Of a DNA stretch of 64,000 nucleotides, positions 47,178 to 56,386 are shown piece after piece. The stretch is from Basilea psittacipulmonis DSM 24701 (lineage in GTDB: Bacteria > Pseudomonadota > Gammaproteobacteria > Burkholderiales > Burkholderiaceae_B), in the NCBI RefSeq assembly GCF_000743945.1, contig NZ_CP009238.1, positions 124,001 through 188,000 on the forward strand. The letters are read 5' to 3'. Numbering within the stretch: the stretch's first letter is position 1; every line of letters begins with the position of its first letter. The notes below the pieces were generated by a model. The model had not been told where the DNA came from. It did not search any database and worked only from the letters and a program-made list of their open reading frames with translations. A program made the position numbers and the translations under genes.

Positions 47178-48335
47178 TTATCGTGGCTCTAAAGTAAATA
47201 CGGTGATTTCAGAGGGAACGCCCAGTCTAAATGGAAAGCCATTCCAAAGACCTGTGCCATTGCTGACATACAACTGCATCTGGTCAACATGGTATAAACC
47301 TGAAACAAACCCCTCGTTAAATTTGGCAACGAGGTAGTTCAGTCCGATTAATAAGCCTCCGTGGGTGTGTCCAGATAGCTGTAGATCCACGCCTAGCAAA
47401 GCATTCTGGTGAGCCCCTTTGGGTTGATGGCTCATAAGAATAATAGGCATGGTTTTTTCTTTGGTGCCGATGGCTTTCTGCGTATCGGGAGCTTCTAAAC
47501 CTAGGTTCAATGCGGTAGGATCTGTGACCCCTGCAATCATGAGTTGATCGGTGCCTTTGGTAATAATGTGGTGGTCATTATTTAACATTCGCATTCCTAA
47601 CTGCTTGGCAAAATATGATGACCACGCATTGGCATCGAAATAATATTCATGATTGCCTAATGACGTGATAACCCCATCTTTGGCTTTTAAGGTCGCTAAA
47701 GGTGCGATGTCGTTTGATCGTTGAGCGGTTAAGCCATCAATTAAATCGCCAGTGATAAGAATTAAATCAGCTTGTAGTTCGTTAGTTTTGTTGACGACAG
47801 AGGCGGCCCACTGTTTAGGAAATATAGGGCTAATGTGCGTGTCGGTGAGTTGGACGATACGGTAATGATGGAAACTAGGCGGTAGTTGGTCGATTTTGAT
47901 GGTTACGTATTTTACGTCTGGTACGCGTGTGCCTTCATATACGCTGAATAAGGTTAATCCCATCGATAAGATAAGCAGTAGTGGGTACAAACGTTCTTTT
48001 CGTAAAAAAGGAAAGGGAAGCACTTTGCGGATCAATAGGAGAATGTCTTTGATCACAGTCAGTACAAATAAAAACAAAATCCAACCAAAACTGCTGGTGG
48101 CAAGTAATAGTTGCCATCGTTGAATTTCGGGGTTAAAGAAATTGTCCGATGAAAGACGAACGATGCTATTGAGTTCGGCAAGGAATAGCAACAGCAAGCA
48201 AATAGGGAGTCTAAGCCACTTTTGTTTTATCCAAGGCAGAATAAAACGAATACATAGGTAAAGTCCCATGATAAGGGGAATTAGTGAAAAAATCATGATG
48301 GTAAGTGATGATTGAGTGATTGGTTTAAACATCAT
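47178..48335 (-). CDS. Membrane-anchored metallophosphoesterase (YkuE/YaeI-like)
   Basis: The protein has 385 residues. About four N-terminal membrane helices (residues 10-135) precede a calcineurin-like phosphoesterase domain. All metal motifs are present in order: QLTDTHIS, TGDLIDG, SLGNHEYY, MSHQP and LSGHTHGG. Relatives hydrolyse phosphodiesters or UDP-sugar lipid precursors at the membrane. The true substrate is unknown. Two adjacent ATGs (48335, 48332) are possible. Confidence 0.9.
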   Translation of the reverse strand: MMFKPITQSSLTIMIFSLIPLIMGLYLCIRFILPWIKQKWLRLPICLLLLFLAELNSIVRLSSDNFFNPEIQRWQLLLATSSFGWILFLFVLTVIKDILLLIRKVLPFPFLRKERLYPLLLILSMGLTLFSVYEGTRVPDVKYVTIKIDQLPPSFHHYRIVQLTDTHISPIFPKQWAASVVNKTNELQADLILITGDLIDGLTAQRSNDIAPLATLKAKDGVITSLGNHEYYFDANAWSSYFAKQLGMRMLNNDHHIITKGTDQLMIAGVTDPTALNLGLEAPDTQKAIGTKEKTMPIILMSHQPKGAHQNALLGVDLQLSGHTHGGLLIGLNYLVAKFNEGFVSGLYHVDQMQLYVSNGTGLWNGFPFRLGVPSEITVFTLEPR

Positions 48336-48424
48336 GCTCGTTTGGTCAGTCCATAAACGGCATGAATCATTTGATCAATCTATTATAATAAGTAACTTGT
48401 TTCAAAAAATCAAAAACGAAGTTT

Positions 48425-49606
48425 ATGTCTAAATCTGCACTTGCTTTTACGCCTATTGAGAAAAAAGCCAGTTATTCATTAGCGATATTATTTGCCATCC
48501 GAATGATGGGGCTGTTTTTATTAACCCCCGTTTTTGCTGAGGTTGCCCAAGTATTACAAGGTGGTCAAAATGTCCTGTGGGTGGGGATGGCGTTAGGGGC
48601 TTATGGTGTCACGCAAGCATTGATGCAGATTCCTTTTGGGATGGCTTCTGATCGTTGGGGGCGACGTCGCATCATTATTATCGGCATGATATTGTTTGTG
48701 CTGGGAGGCGTGATTTGTGCCTTGAGTGATCATGTCTTGGGCGTGATGATAGGGCGTTTTGTTCAAGGGTTAGGTGCAGTGTCGGCTGCGATTATGGCTT
48801 GGATTGCTGATGCGACTCGGCCAGAAATTAGAACACGAGCGATGGCGATGGCAGGCGGTTCGATAGGGTTTTCTTTTGCTTTGTCTTTAGTGTTATCGCC
48901 TTTGTTATTAAAGATAGCGGGCTTGTCAGGCTTGTTTTGGACGATTTCTTTGCTAGGTTTTTTGTGCCTCTTACTGGCGGTATGGATGGTGCCAGTGGTA
49001 CCTATTCATGATCGGGCGATTTCAGAAAAGTCCCGAGCAAAAGATGTTTTGACTCATCCAAATTTACTAAGACTCAATATCAGTGTGTTTGTTTTGCATT
49101 TTTGCATGATGGCTTTGTTTATGGCCGTACCAACGATTTTGTTCCAGATGGCAGGGATGACGGCATCTGATTTGTGGAAATTTTACTTACCCACTTTGTT
49201 TATCGCCTTAGTGGCTATGGTACCTTTGGTTATTGTGATTGAGGTAAAACGTTGTCATCGCTTGGGTTTGTGGGGAAGTGTGTGGGGATTGTGCGTTATC
49301 ATGTTGTTGTTTATATTGACTTCCCACCATGTGTATGGCTTTGCGATCGTGTTTACGTTATTTTTTATAATGTTTAATTTATTGGAAGCCATTTTACCGT
49401 CTAGTGTGTCACAAGTCGCTACGCCTGAACATAAAGGTATGGCCTTAGGCTTTTTTAATATGTCGCAAGCGTTAGGCGTGGCTTCGGGAAGTGCTATGGG
49501 TGGCTGGGTGATTAGCCATTACGGGTTGCACTCGGTCTTTGTGATGGGAATCGTGATGAGTGTGATTTGGATGTTTTTTTTGAGAGGCTTTCGTTTAAGT
49601 CGGTAA
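48425..49606 (+). CDS. MFS transporter (YajR-like drug:proton antiporter family)
   Basis: The protein has 393 residues and twelve helices. The antiporter motif A is GMASDRWGRRRIIIIGMILF (loop 2-3), with FVQGLGAVSAAIMAWIADATRPEIRTRAMA in helices 4-5 (quoted as GLGAVSAAIMAWIADATRPE). The C-terminal YAM domain of E. coli YajR is missing. Substrate unknown. The order MFS-then-ssb is common in Burkholderiales, where uvrA usually lies immediately divergent. Here uvrA is 3.8 kb away. Confidence 0.87.
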   Translation: MSKSALAFTPIEKKASYSLAILFAIRMMGLFLLTPVFAEVAQVLQGGQNVLWVGMALGAYGVTQALMQIPFGMASDRWGRRRIIIIGMILFVLGGVICALSDHVLGVMIGRFVQGLGAVSAAIMAWIADATRPEIRTRAMAMAGGSIGFSFALSLVLSPLLLKIAGLSGLFWTISLLGFLCLLLAVWMVPVVPIHDRAISEKSRAKDVLTHPNLLRLNISVFVLHFCMMALFMAVPTILFQMAGMTASDLWKFYLPTLFIALVAMVPLVIVIEVKRCHRLGLWGSVWGLCVIMLLFILTSHHVYGFAIVFTLFFIMFNLLEAILPSSVSQVATPEHKGMALGFFNMSQALGVASGSAMGGWVISHYGLHSVFVMGIVMSVIWMFFLRGFRLSR

Positions 49607-49698
49607 AAATACGCTTGGATATTTGTTATGATGAGAAGCATGAAAAAAGAGTTCATGAATCATAATAACAACACGTTTAAATTTTTTAAGGAAATATT

Positions 49699-50259
49699 AT
49701 GGCATCAGTAAATAAAGTGATTTTAGTGGGTAACTTGGGAAGAGACCCTGAATATCGTGTGTTCCCGAATGGTGAAGGGGGTGTCACGAATTTTTCAATC
49801 GCTACATCGTATCGTATGAGAGGACAGGATGGTAATTGGCGTGATGAAACAGAATGGCATAATATTGTTTTATTCGGTCGTAATGCAGAGAATGCAAAAA
49901 CTTATCTAAAAAAAGGGAGTTCTGTTTATATTGAAGGTCGCATTCGTACTCGAAAATGGCAAGATAAAAACACAGGTGCGGAACGCACGTCTTATGAGAT
50001 TCTTGGTGATGTGATGCAGTTTTTAGGTGGTCGTCCCGCTGATGCCTCACATGCATCGAGTGGTTATGGGGCGGATGCTTATGATGAAGCGACCTCGTCT
50101 TCTCAAAGAAACGAACATGCTGCTGCCACCTCTGTCGCGGCTTCAGTGTCACCTGCTACACCCGTGGCAACTTCTTATGGACAAACAGCACCATCGGCTG
50201 AACCATCTTTGGATAAGTCTAAGAGTCTTGATGATATGGAAGATGATATCCCGTTTTAA
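49699..50259 (+). CDS. ssb: Single-stranded DNA-binding protein
   Basis: The protein has 186 residues. The OB-fold occupies residues 1-115 ([60 protein letters not shown]). A Ser/Ala/Pro-rich linker follows, and the acidic partner-binding tip is DDMEDDIPF. It protects single-stranded DNA and recruits repair proteins. AAGGAAAT precedes the start. Confidence 0.97.
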   Translation: MASVNKVILVGNLGRDPEYRVFPNGEGGVTNFSIATSYRMRGQDGNWRDETEWHNIVLFGRNAENAKTYLKKGSSVYIEGRIRTRKWQDKNTGAERTSYEILGDVMQFLGGRPADASHASSGYGADAYDEATSSSQRNEHAAATSVAASVSPATPVATSYGQTAPSAEPSLDKSKSLDDMEDDIPF

Positions 50260-50325
50260 TCGGATGCATCTTGCCAATGATGATTATGGCATACCGATGA
50301 TATGAGACGGTATCATCGGTATCTG

Positions 50326-51447
50326 TTAAATGTCAAACAAATTTCTATATTCTTTCATCGCATAACGGTCGGTCATCCCCGCAATATAATCTCGAATAGC
50401 GATGGCTTGTTCTGTTTTGTCGGTCTTTTGATAATCCGTCGGTAAGAGTTTGGTATTATCCAAAAAGGTGGTATATAAAGACTTGACGATGTGTTCAGCT
50501 TTTAAAGACATCCTCATGACTTGATAATGTCGATAAAGATTATCCATCAAGAATTTCTTTAAGATTTGGGCCTGTTCTTTTATTTCAGGCGAGAAACTAA
50601 CGATAAGTGGTGCAAAAGGGACATCTTCTGCTGTTTCAATACGATACTGGTGAATGTTTCTTTCGGTATGTTCGGCGATATCTTTGATTAATGTATTAAT
50701 AATCTGCCGAATGGTTTCAGCAATCACGCGTCGTCCCTTGAGGTCAGGAAAAGTTTTGCGGATGTTTTGGTAATGAGTGTTCCAAAGCGTGATGTTTTCA
50801 AGCTGTTCAAGGTGAATTAATCCAGAACGTAAGCCGTCATCAATATCGTGATTATTATAGGCCACTTCATCGGAAAGATTGACTAATTGGGCTTCTAAGC
50901 TGGGTTGTTCATTTTTAAGGAATCGTTGTGCCACATCGCCTAACAACAAGGCATTTTTCTTTGAGCAATGTTTTAAAATGCCTGCACGCGTTTCAAAACT
51001 CAGGTTGAGTCCATTAAATAAAGCGTAACGTTCTTCTAATTCATCCACGACTCTTAATGACTGTAGATTGTGTTCAAACCCACCAATTTCAGGTGTTTTT
51101 TCTTTGACGATGGCGTTCAAAGCATCTTGCCCTGCGTGACCAAAGGGGGTATGCCCTAGATCATGTGCCAAGGCGATGGTTTCCGCTAAATCTTGATTCA
51201 GTTTTAAGATCCTTGCTAGAGAACGGGCGATTTGGGCCACTTCTAGGCTATGGGTTAATCGATTTCTAAATAAGTCGCCCTCATGATTTACGAAGACCTG
51301 TGTTTTATATTCTAGTCGTCGAAAGGCTGTGCAATGAATAATTCTGTCTCGATCGCGTTGGTAATAGGTGCGTTGAGGATCTTCAGGTTCAGAAAAACGG
51401 CGACCTTTTGATTTTTCGGGATGTGTGGCCCAAGGTGCTAGTATCAT
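50326..51447 (-). CDS. dgt: Deoxyguanosinetriphosphate triphosphohydrolase-like protein
   Basis: The protein has 373 residues and an HD domain: FRNRLTHSLEVAQIARSLA, ETIALAHDLGHTPFGHAGQDAL and a later NNHDIDDG with the last metal Asp. The family cleaves dNTPs to nucleosides and triphosphate. The ATG at 51447, one base beyond the aroB stop, has GGAGG upstream, so it is translationally linked to aroB; the longer frame starts with a TTG inside aroB. It is the last gene of aroK-aroB-dgt. Confidence 0.92.
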   Translation of the reverse strand: MILAPWATHPEKSKGRRFSEPEDPQRTYYQRDRDRIIHCTAFRRLEYKTQVFVNHEGDLFRNRLTHSLEVAQIARSLARILKLNQDLAETIALAHDLGHTPFGHAGQDALNAIVKEKTPEIGGFEHNLQSLRVVDELEERYALFNGLNLSFETRAGILKHCSKKNALLLGDVAQRFLKNEQPSLEAQLVNLSDEVAYNNHDIDDGLRSGLIHLEQLENITLWNTHYQNIRKTFPDLKGRRVIAETIRQIINTLIKDIAEHTERNIHQYRIETAEDVPFAPLIVSFSPEIKEQAQILKKFLMDNLYRHYQVMRMSLKAEHIVKSLYTTFLDNTKLLPTDYQKTDKTEQAIAIRDYIAGMTDRYAMKEYRNLFDI

Positions 51448-51448
51448 T

Positions 51449-52528
51449 TTATGCCTCCACGGTGCGTTCAATCACTTGGCTGACTAATTCATCCTTAACG
51501 GGTGTCATGACAGCTTCACCGATACGTTTAAGTAAAATATAGTGAATTTCTTTGCCAATGGATTTTTTATCATGTCGCATGTAATCTAACCACTTATCCG
51601 TTCCAAGATTTGGTGCCATGGTTGGACAATTCATGCGTTCAAATAACTGTCTAATGCGTAGGATATCTGCTTTGGGCAAGCCATAGACTTCATGAGATAG
51701 TTCGGCTGCTTGTATGATGCCACACGCGACGGCTTCGCCATGTAGCCATGTGCCAAATCCTAAACCTGCTTCAATAGCGTGTCCAAACGTGTGTCCTAGA
51801 TTTAATAAGGCTCGGCGACCTTGTTCTTTTTCATCTTCTGATACGATTTTGGCTTTACATTCGCACGATTTTTGGATGGCGTAAATCAGTGCTTGAGGCT
51901 GACGTTGGCGTAATGCTTGAACATTTTCCTCACACCAATCAAAAAACTCTGCATCCATAATTAAGCCGTATTTGACGACTTCTGCTAAACCTGCACTGAC
52001 CTCACGATCAGGTAATGTTTGGATCACATCCACATCGATATTGACGGCAATCGGCTGATAAAAGGCACCGATCATATTTTTACCAAGAGGGTGGTTAATG
52101 GCTGTTTTTCCCCCGACTGATGAGTCAACTTGGGATAAGATGGTGGTGGGAACTTGAATGAAACGAATACCTCTCATATAACAAGCGGAGGCAAAACCTG
52201 CTAAATCGCCTACAACGCCTCCTCCTAATGCCACCAGTACACTGCGTCTGTCCAGTCCCGCTTTAAGCATATGGGTAAAGGCCTCGTTCAGGATGTCGAT
52301 GTTTTTATACTGTTCGCCATCTGGCATGCAATACGTGTGAATTGGCTTGTTTAGCTGGTTAAGACAGGTGTTTAAACGGTTGCCATATAAGTTATAAACA
52401 GTTGTGTTGCTTAACACAAAGATACTGCTTGTGTTGGCGGGAATGAATGATGAAATATCTTCAAAGTTGTTGCGACCAATTTTGATCGGATAGTGAGTAT
52501 CAGATGTGTGGACAAATAAGGTGCTCAT
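51449..52528 (-). CDS. aroB: 3-dehydroquinate synthase
   Basis: The protein has 359 residues. It shows DGEQYKNIDILNEAFTHML, the NAD site ALGGGVVGDLAGFASACYMRGI (quoted as GGGVVGDLAGFAS), VDSSVGGKTAINHPLGKNMIGAF, and the zinc ligands in LNLGHTFGHAIE and LHGEAVACG. It makes 3-dehydroquinate from DAHP in the shikimate pathway. Its start overlaps the aroK stop by four bases (ATGA). Confidence 0.97.
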   Translation of the reverse strand: MSTLFVHTSDTHYPIKIGRNNFEDISSFIPANTSSIFVLSNTTVYNLYGNRLNTCLNQLNKPIHTYCMPDGEQYKNIDILNEAFTHMLKAGLDRRSVLVALGGGVVGDLAGFASACYMRGIRFIQVPTTILSQVDSSVGGKTAINHPLGKNMIGAFYQPIAVNIDVDVIQTLPDREVSAGLAEVVKYGLIMDAEFFDWCEENVQALRQRQPQALIYAIQKSCECKAKIVSEDEKEQGRRALLNLGHTFGHAIEAGLGFGTWLHGEAVACGIIQAAELSHEVYGLPKADILRIRQLFERMNCPTMAPNLGTDKWLDYMRHDKKSIGKEIHYILLKRIGEAVMTPVKDELVSQVIERTVEA

Positions 52529-53061
52529 AACGGTTGTTGTTTTAAAAGTGTGTGAATATGGTTGACAGTGTGATTGACTGTTCCATAACCAGTATTGATC
52601 TTCATATTCGCTAATGACTCATACAGCCCATGGCGTGTTTCCATGAGTTCTTTGATTTTTTTTAGCGGATTGTCGGTTGCCATGAGAGGGCGGTTTTTGT
52701 CAAAAGCAATTCGATGATAGAGTTGCTTGGCATTGGCGTGTAAATAAATGATAAATCCTTGCTTCAGAAGTGCGCGGTTTTCAGGGCGTAATATCGCACC
52801 ACCGCCAGTAGCAAGAATAATATTTTCTAAAGACATCATCTCTTCAAGCGTGGCAGATTCACGCTTTCTAAAACCATCTTCGCCCTCAATATCAAAAATC
52901 GTGGGGATACTGACACCGCATCGTTTGATGATTTCTTGGTCAAGGTCATAAAAATCTCTTTTTAGGTGATTAGCCAAAGCCTTGCCAATCGTGGTTTTTC
53001 CTGCCCCCATCATGCCGATAAGAATGATATTTTTATTTGGAATTTGGGAATGTATGGTCAT
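52525..53061 (-). CDS. aroK: Shikimate kinase
   Basis: The protein has 178 residues. Walker A is GMMGAGKTTIGKALA, the shikimate-binding segment is DLDQEIIKRCGVSIPTIF, then FRKRE and ILATGGGAILRPENR, with the lid Arg in DKNRPLMA. It phosphorylates shikimate. It is the first gene of aroK-aroB-dgt, divergent from mrcA. In many proteobacteria pilMNOPQ lies between mrcA and aroK; it is absent here. Confidence 0.96.
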   Translation of the reverse strand: MTIHSQIPNKNIILIGMMGAGKTTIGKALANHLKRDFYDLDQEIIKRCGVSIPTIFDIEGEDGFRKRESATLEEMMSLENIILATGGGAILRPENRALLKQGFIIYLHANAKQLYHRIAFDKNRPLMATDNPLKKIKELMETRHGLYESLANMKINTGYGTVNHTVNHIHTLLKQQPL

Positions 53062-53199
53062 GCTGTCTGATTAATACGTAAATATTTATGATAATATCAC
53101 GCTCTTTGCTGATAAAGTAGGCATATATATGGACAATCACAAGATTTTTTTATAAAAACAAATTAAAATTTATTTTTCAGAAAATCAGATGAAATAAAG

Positions 53200-55668
53200 A
53201 TGACAACCCCTAAGAAAAAATTTAGTTTTTGGCGTGGATTTTGGAAGTTAGTATATTTTTTCATTGGTTTAATGGTGTGTGCAGGACTGCTCGCTGCTGT
53301 CACGCTTTATACCACTTGGAAAAAACTCCCTGAATTGCAGGCGATGACGAATTATCGTCCAGCGATTCCGCTTCGTATTTATTCAAATGACGGTATTTTG
53401 TTGGCGGAATACGGTGAGGAAAGACGAGAGTATTTAAGTTTTAATGAAATTCCTCAAGTGATGAAAGATGCGTTATTAGCGGCTGAAGATGGCGGCTTTT
53501 ATGAGCATGGTGGTGTTGATTGGATTGGTGTCGGTCGTGCGGTATTGGCTAATTTGATTTCAGGTGCCAAAATGCAAGGTGCCAGCACCATCACGATGCA
53601 GGTAGCACGTAACTTTTATCTGTCTTCCAAAAAAACTTATACACGAAAATTGTATGAAGTGTTGATGACGTATAAGATCGAAAGCGAGTTAAGCAAAGAT
53701 CAAATTCTTGAGTTGTATATGAACCAGATTTATTTGGGACATCGAGCTTATGGCTTTGGTGCAGCTTCCCAAATTTATTTTGGTGTGCCTTTGGAAAAAG
53801 TAACGTTGGCTCAGGCTGCGATTCTGGCTGGTATTCCTAAAGCACCTTCTCGCATTAATCCTATTAGCAATTTAAAAGAAGCTAAAGAACGTCAAGCTTA
53901 CGTGTTAGGGCGTATGTTGAAGTTAGGCAAGATTACGCAAGCTCAGTATGATCAGGCCAGAGCAGAACCGATTGTATTATCTAAAGATCGTGAAAAAGAA
54001 AATGAGGATGGTTCGATAAATGCCTCAAAACAAGGGCGTTATGTGGCTGAATTGGCTCGTCGCTTGATGTATGAAATCTATAAAGAAGATGTTTATTCGA
54101 GAGGATTGAGTGTTTATCTGACCGTTGATTCTAAAGATCAGGATCTTGCTTATCAAGCGGTAAGAGATGCCGTGTTGGCATATACGGCACGCCGTCCTTA
54201 TCCTGGACCTGAAGCCCAATGGGATTTGCCAGTAGGTATCGAAAAGAATACGCAAGCATTTTCTTCGATTTTGTCTAAGATGAAAACAGAGTATCCCGAT
54301 GATGACGATTTGCTCGCTTATATCGTGTTGTCGGCTGATGCAAAACAGGTGGTGGCAACGCGATCGTTAGGACAGTCTGTTACATTGACAGGGAAATCTC
54401 TGGATTATGTGAAAAGAGCCTTGGTCGCTGGGGCAAACAAAAAACTTAAAATCGATCGTGGTTCGGTGATTTATGTACAGAAATTGGCAGATGGTCAGTT
54501 GAAAATTATCAATAAACCAACGGTAGAAGCGGCTTTTGTTGCATTGGATCCTTCAAATGGTGCGATTCGTGCCATGGTGGGTGGTTTTGATTATGAGGGA
54601 TCGTTTAACCGCGTCACTCAAGCATGGCGACAACCTGGTTCAACCTTTAAGCCTTTCTTATATGCGGCGGCTTTAGAAAGAGGTGTGACACCACAAACGA
54701 TTGTGTCGGATGAGCCATTTTACATGGTCACCCCACAACACACGATTTGGATGCCTAAAAATTATGGGAACAAATATGATGGACAGCTGACCTTGCGTCG
54801 AGGTTTGTATATGTCTAAAAACATGGTGTCGATTCGAACCTTACAGGTGGTGGGGCCAGATTTTGCGACCGATTTTATTTCCCGTTTTGGCTTTGATCCG
54901 AATAAACAACCGCCTAAAGGTGCTTATTTAACGATGGCATTGGGTTCGGGAAGCGTGACACCTTTGCAGATGGCGACAGGGTTTTCTGTTTTCGCAAACG
55001 GAGGGTATCGTATTCAACCTTATTTGATCAATCGTGTGGTGGATAGTACGAATAATGTGTTGATGATGCAGGCGAATCCTGATCGTGCAGGCGATGAAAA
55101 TAACCGTGTTATTGACGCAAGAACGGCTTATGTCATGCAAGATTTGCTAAGAGGGGTGGCTACGCATGGTACGGCTGCTCGAGTCAGAGGAGAGTTAAAA
55201 CGTAGCGATATAGCTGGAAAAACGGGTACGACAAATAATTCTTTGGATGCTTGGTTTGTTGGCTTTAATTCAAAGTTAGTCGGTGCAGCTTGGTTAGGCT
55301 ATGATAATCCTAAGCCTTTGGGTGAACGTGAAACGGGTGGTGGTAGTGCCATGCCGATTTTCATTACCTTTATGAAAGGAGCGTTGGCTGGGGTTCCAGA
55401 AGATACGGTTAAATCGCCACCTATCGGTTTGACTAAGGATGGCGAAAATTTCTGGTATCGAGAATTTCCACCTGGTAAGTATATTGCGATGATTCAAGCA
55501 GGTGATAGTATTCCGCCTCAAGAATTGCGTGATGAAAAAGCACGTCAAGACTACTTGAGACGCAAGAATAAAACGGGTCTATCATCTTCGGTGATAACGG
55601 TAAAACCGGGTAATAACCCATTTAGCAATCAACGTATCGATTCCAATGACGATGATCTCGATGAGTAG
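53200..55668 (+). CDS. mrcA: Penicillin-binding protein 1A
   Basis: The protein has 822 residues. A single N-terminal membrane helix (about 17-40) is followed by a family 51 transglycosylase with catalytic Glu96 in AAEDGGFYEHGGVDW, GASTITMQVARNFY and the ELYMNQIYLG segment. An OB-like insert and then the transpeptidase follow, with Ser481 (PGSTFKPF), SKN in YMSKNMVSIR, and KTGTT at 674-678. It both extends and cross-links peptidoglycan. It is divergent from aroK with a 138-base gap holding both promoters. Confidence 0.97.
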   Translation: MTTPKKKFSFWRGFWKLVYFFIGLMVCAGLLAAVTLYTTWKKLPELQAMTNYRPAIPLRIYSNDGILLAEYGEERREYLSFNEIPQVMKDALLAAEDGGFYEHGGVDWIGVGRAVLANLISGAKMQGASTITMQVARNFYLSSKKTYTRKLYEVLMTYKIESELSKDQILELYMNQIYLGHRAYGFGAASQIYFGVPLEKVTLAQAAILAGIPKAPSRINPISNLKEAKERQAYVLGRMLKLGKITQAQYDQARAEPIVLSKDREKENEDGSINASKQGRYVAELARRLMYEIYKEDVYSRGLSVYLTVDSKDQDLAYQAVRDAVLAYTARRPYPGPEAQWDLPVGIEKNTQAFSSILSKMKTEYPDDDDLLAYIVLSADAKQVVATRSLGQSVTLTGKSLDYVKRALVAGANKKLKIDRGSVIYVQKLADGQLKIINKPTVEAAFVALDPSNGAIRAMVGGFDYEGSFNRVTQAWRQPGSTFKPFLYAAALERGVTPQTIVSDEPFYMVTPQHTIWMPKNYGNKYDGQLTLRRGLYMSKNMVSIRTLQVVGPDFATDFISRFGFDPNKQPPKGAYLTMALGSGSVTPLQMATGFSVFANGGYRIQPYLINRVVDSTNNVLMMQANPDRAGDENNRVIDARTAYVMQDLLRGVATHGTAARVRGELKRSDIAGKTGTTNNSLDAWFVGFNSKLVGAAWLGYDNPKPLGERETGGGSAMPIFITFMKGALAGVPEDTVKSPPIGLTKDGENFWYREFPPGKYIAMIQAGDSIPPQELRDEKARQDYLRRKNKTGLSSSVITVKPGNNPFSNQRIDSNDDDLDE

Positions 55669-55694
55669 AGATTAGTTTGTAAGTGAATCGGACA

Positions 55695-55728
55695 AAAGCT
55701 CCCAATGATGAGGTTGGGGGCTTTTTTT
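55695..55728 (+). terminator. Rho-independent terminator after mrcA
   Basis: AAAGCTCCCAA (55695-55705) pairs with TTGGGGGCTTT (55714-55724), eleven pairs with one G-U, followed by a T run. Confidence 0.9.
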
Positions 55729-55792
55729 ATTCATAGAAATATGTCCAAGATCTAAGATAAGAGAGGAGATATGGAACCAGCAAGTGGCGATG

Positions 55793-56383
55793 CTAGCTCG
55801 GGAGCTTCTCAATGGCTAATAGATAAGGCGGGCGATTGATGAGATTGATAAAGCCGTATTGAAGAACTTGATAGTGAGATTGGGGCAAAGCACGGGCCCA
55901 TTGTTCAATAGCGACGGATTCTTTGGCTCCCTCTTCATGGCCAGGGTAGATGCAAAGTATCAACAATCCCTTTTCAGATAACAAAGAGATGGCTTTATCG
56001 AGTGCGGTTAAACTCGTTTGTGTTTGAGTGGTGTATTGTTTGTCCGCACCCGGTAAATACCCAAAATTAAACATGATGATTTTGGGCGTTTCGTTTTGAA
56101 TATATCGATCCAAAAACTCGTGAGAGGCTTGAATAAGGGTGACGGGAGTCAATGCTTGATGTTGATGGAGACGTTCCTGTGTACGAATTAAGGCCTGCTC
56201 TTGTACGTCAAACGCATAGACTTTGCCAGTATGACCGACCGCTTGAGCGAGCATGAGGGTGTCGTGTCCATTGCCCATAGTCGCGTCAACAGCGACATCA
56301 CCCGCTTGCAAACGTTCTTTTGCTAATTGGTGGGCAAACTTTAAGATGGGTGTTAAGGAACTTTTTTGTGAACTCATATGCAA
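55793..56383 (-). CDS. Class I SAM methyltransferase, YtqB/MnmM-like
   Basis: The protein has 196 residues. LQAGDVAVDATMGNGHDTLMLAQAVG is an extended motif I (VDATMGNGHDT), then VYAFDVQEQAL with the ribose-binding acid. MFNFGYLPGADK and YPGHEEGAKES follow, both characteristic of the YtqB family (PF06962). In Gram-positive bacteria this family (MnmM) methylates the wobble uridine of tRNA (nm5s2U34 to mnm5s2U34), a step that most proteobacteria do with MnmC. Function here is inferred from family. The start lies just after the ampG stop, so the two are probably co-transcribed. Confidence 0.82.
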   Translation of the reverse strand: MHMSSQKSSLTPILKFAHQLAKERLQAGDVAVDATMGNGHDTLMLAQAVGHTGKVYAFDVQEQALIRTQERLHQHQALTPVTLIQASHEFLDRYIQNETPKIIMFNFGYLPGADKQYTTQTQTSLTALDKAISLLSEKGLLILCIYPGHEEGAKESVAIEQWARALPQSHYQVLQYGFINLINRPPYLLAIEKLPS

Positions 56384-56386
56384 GGC

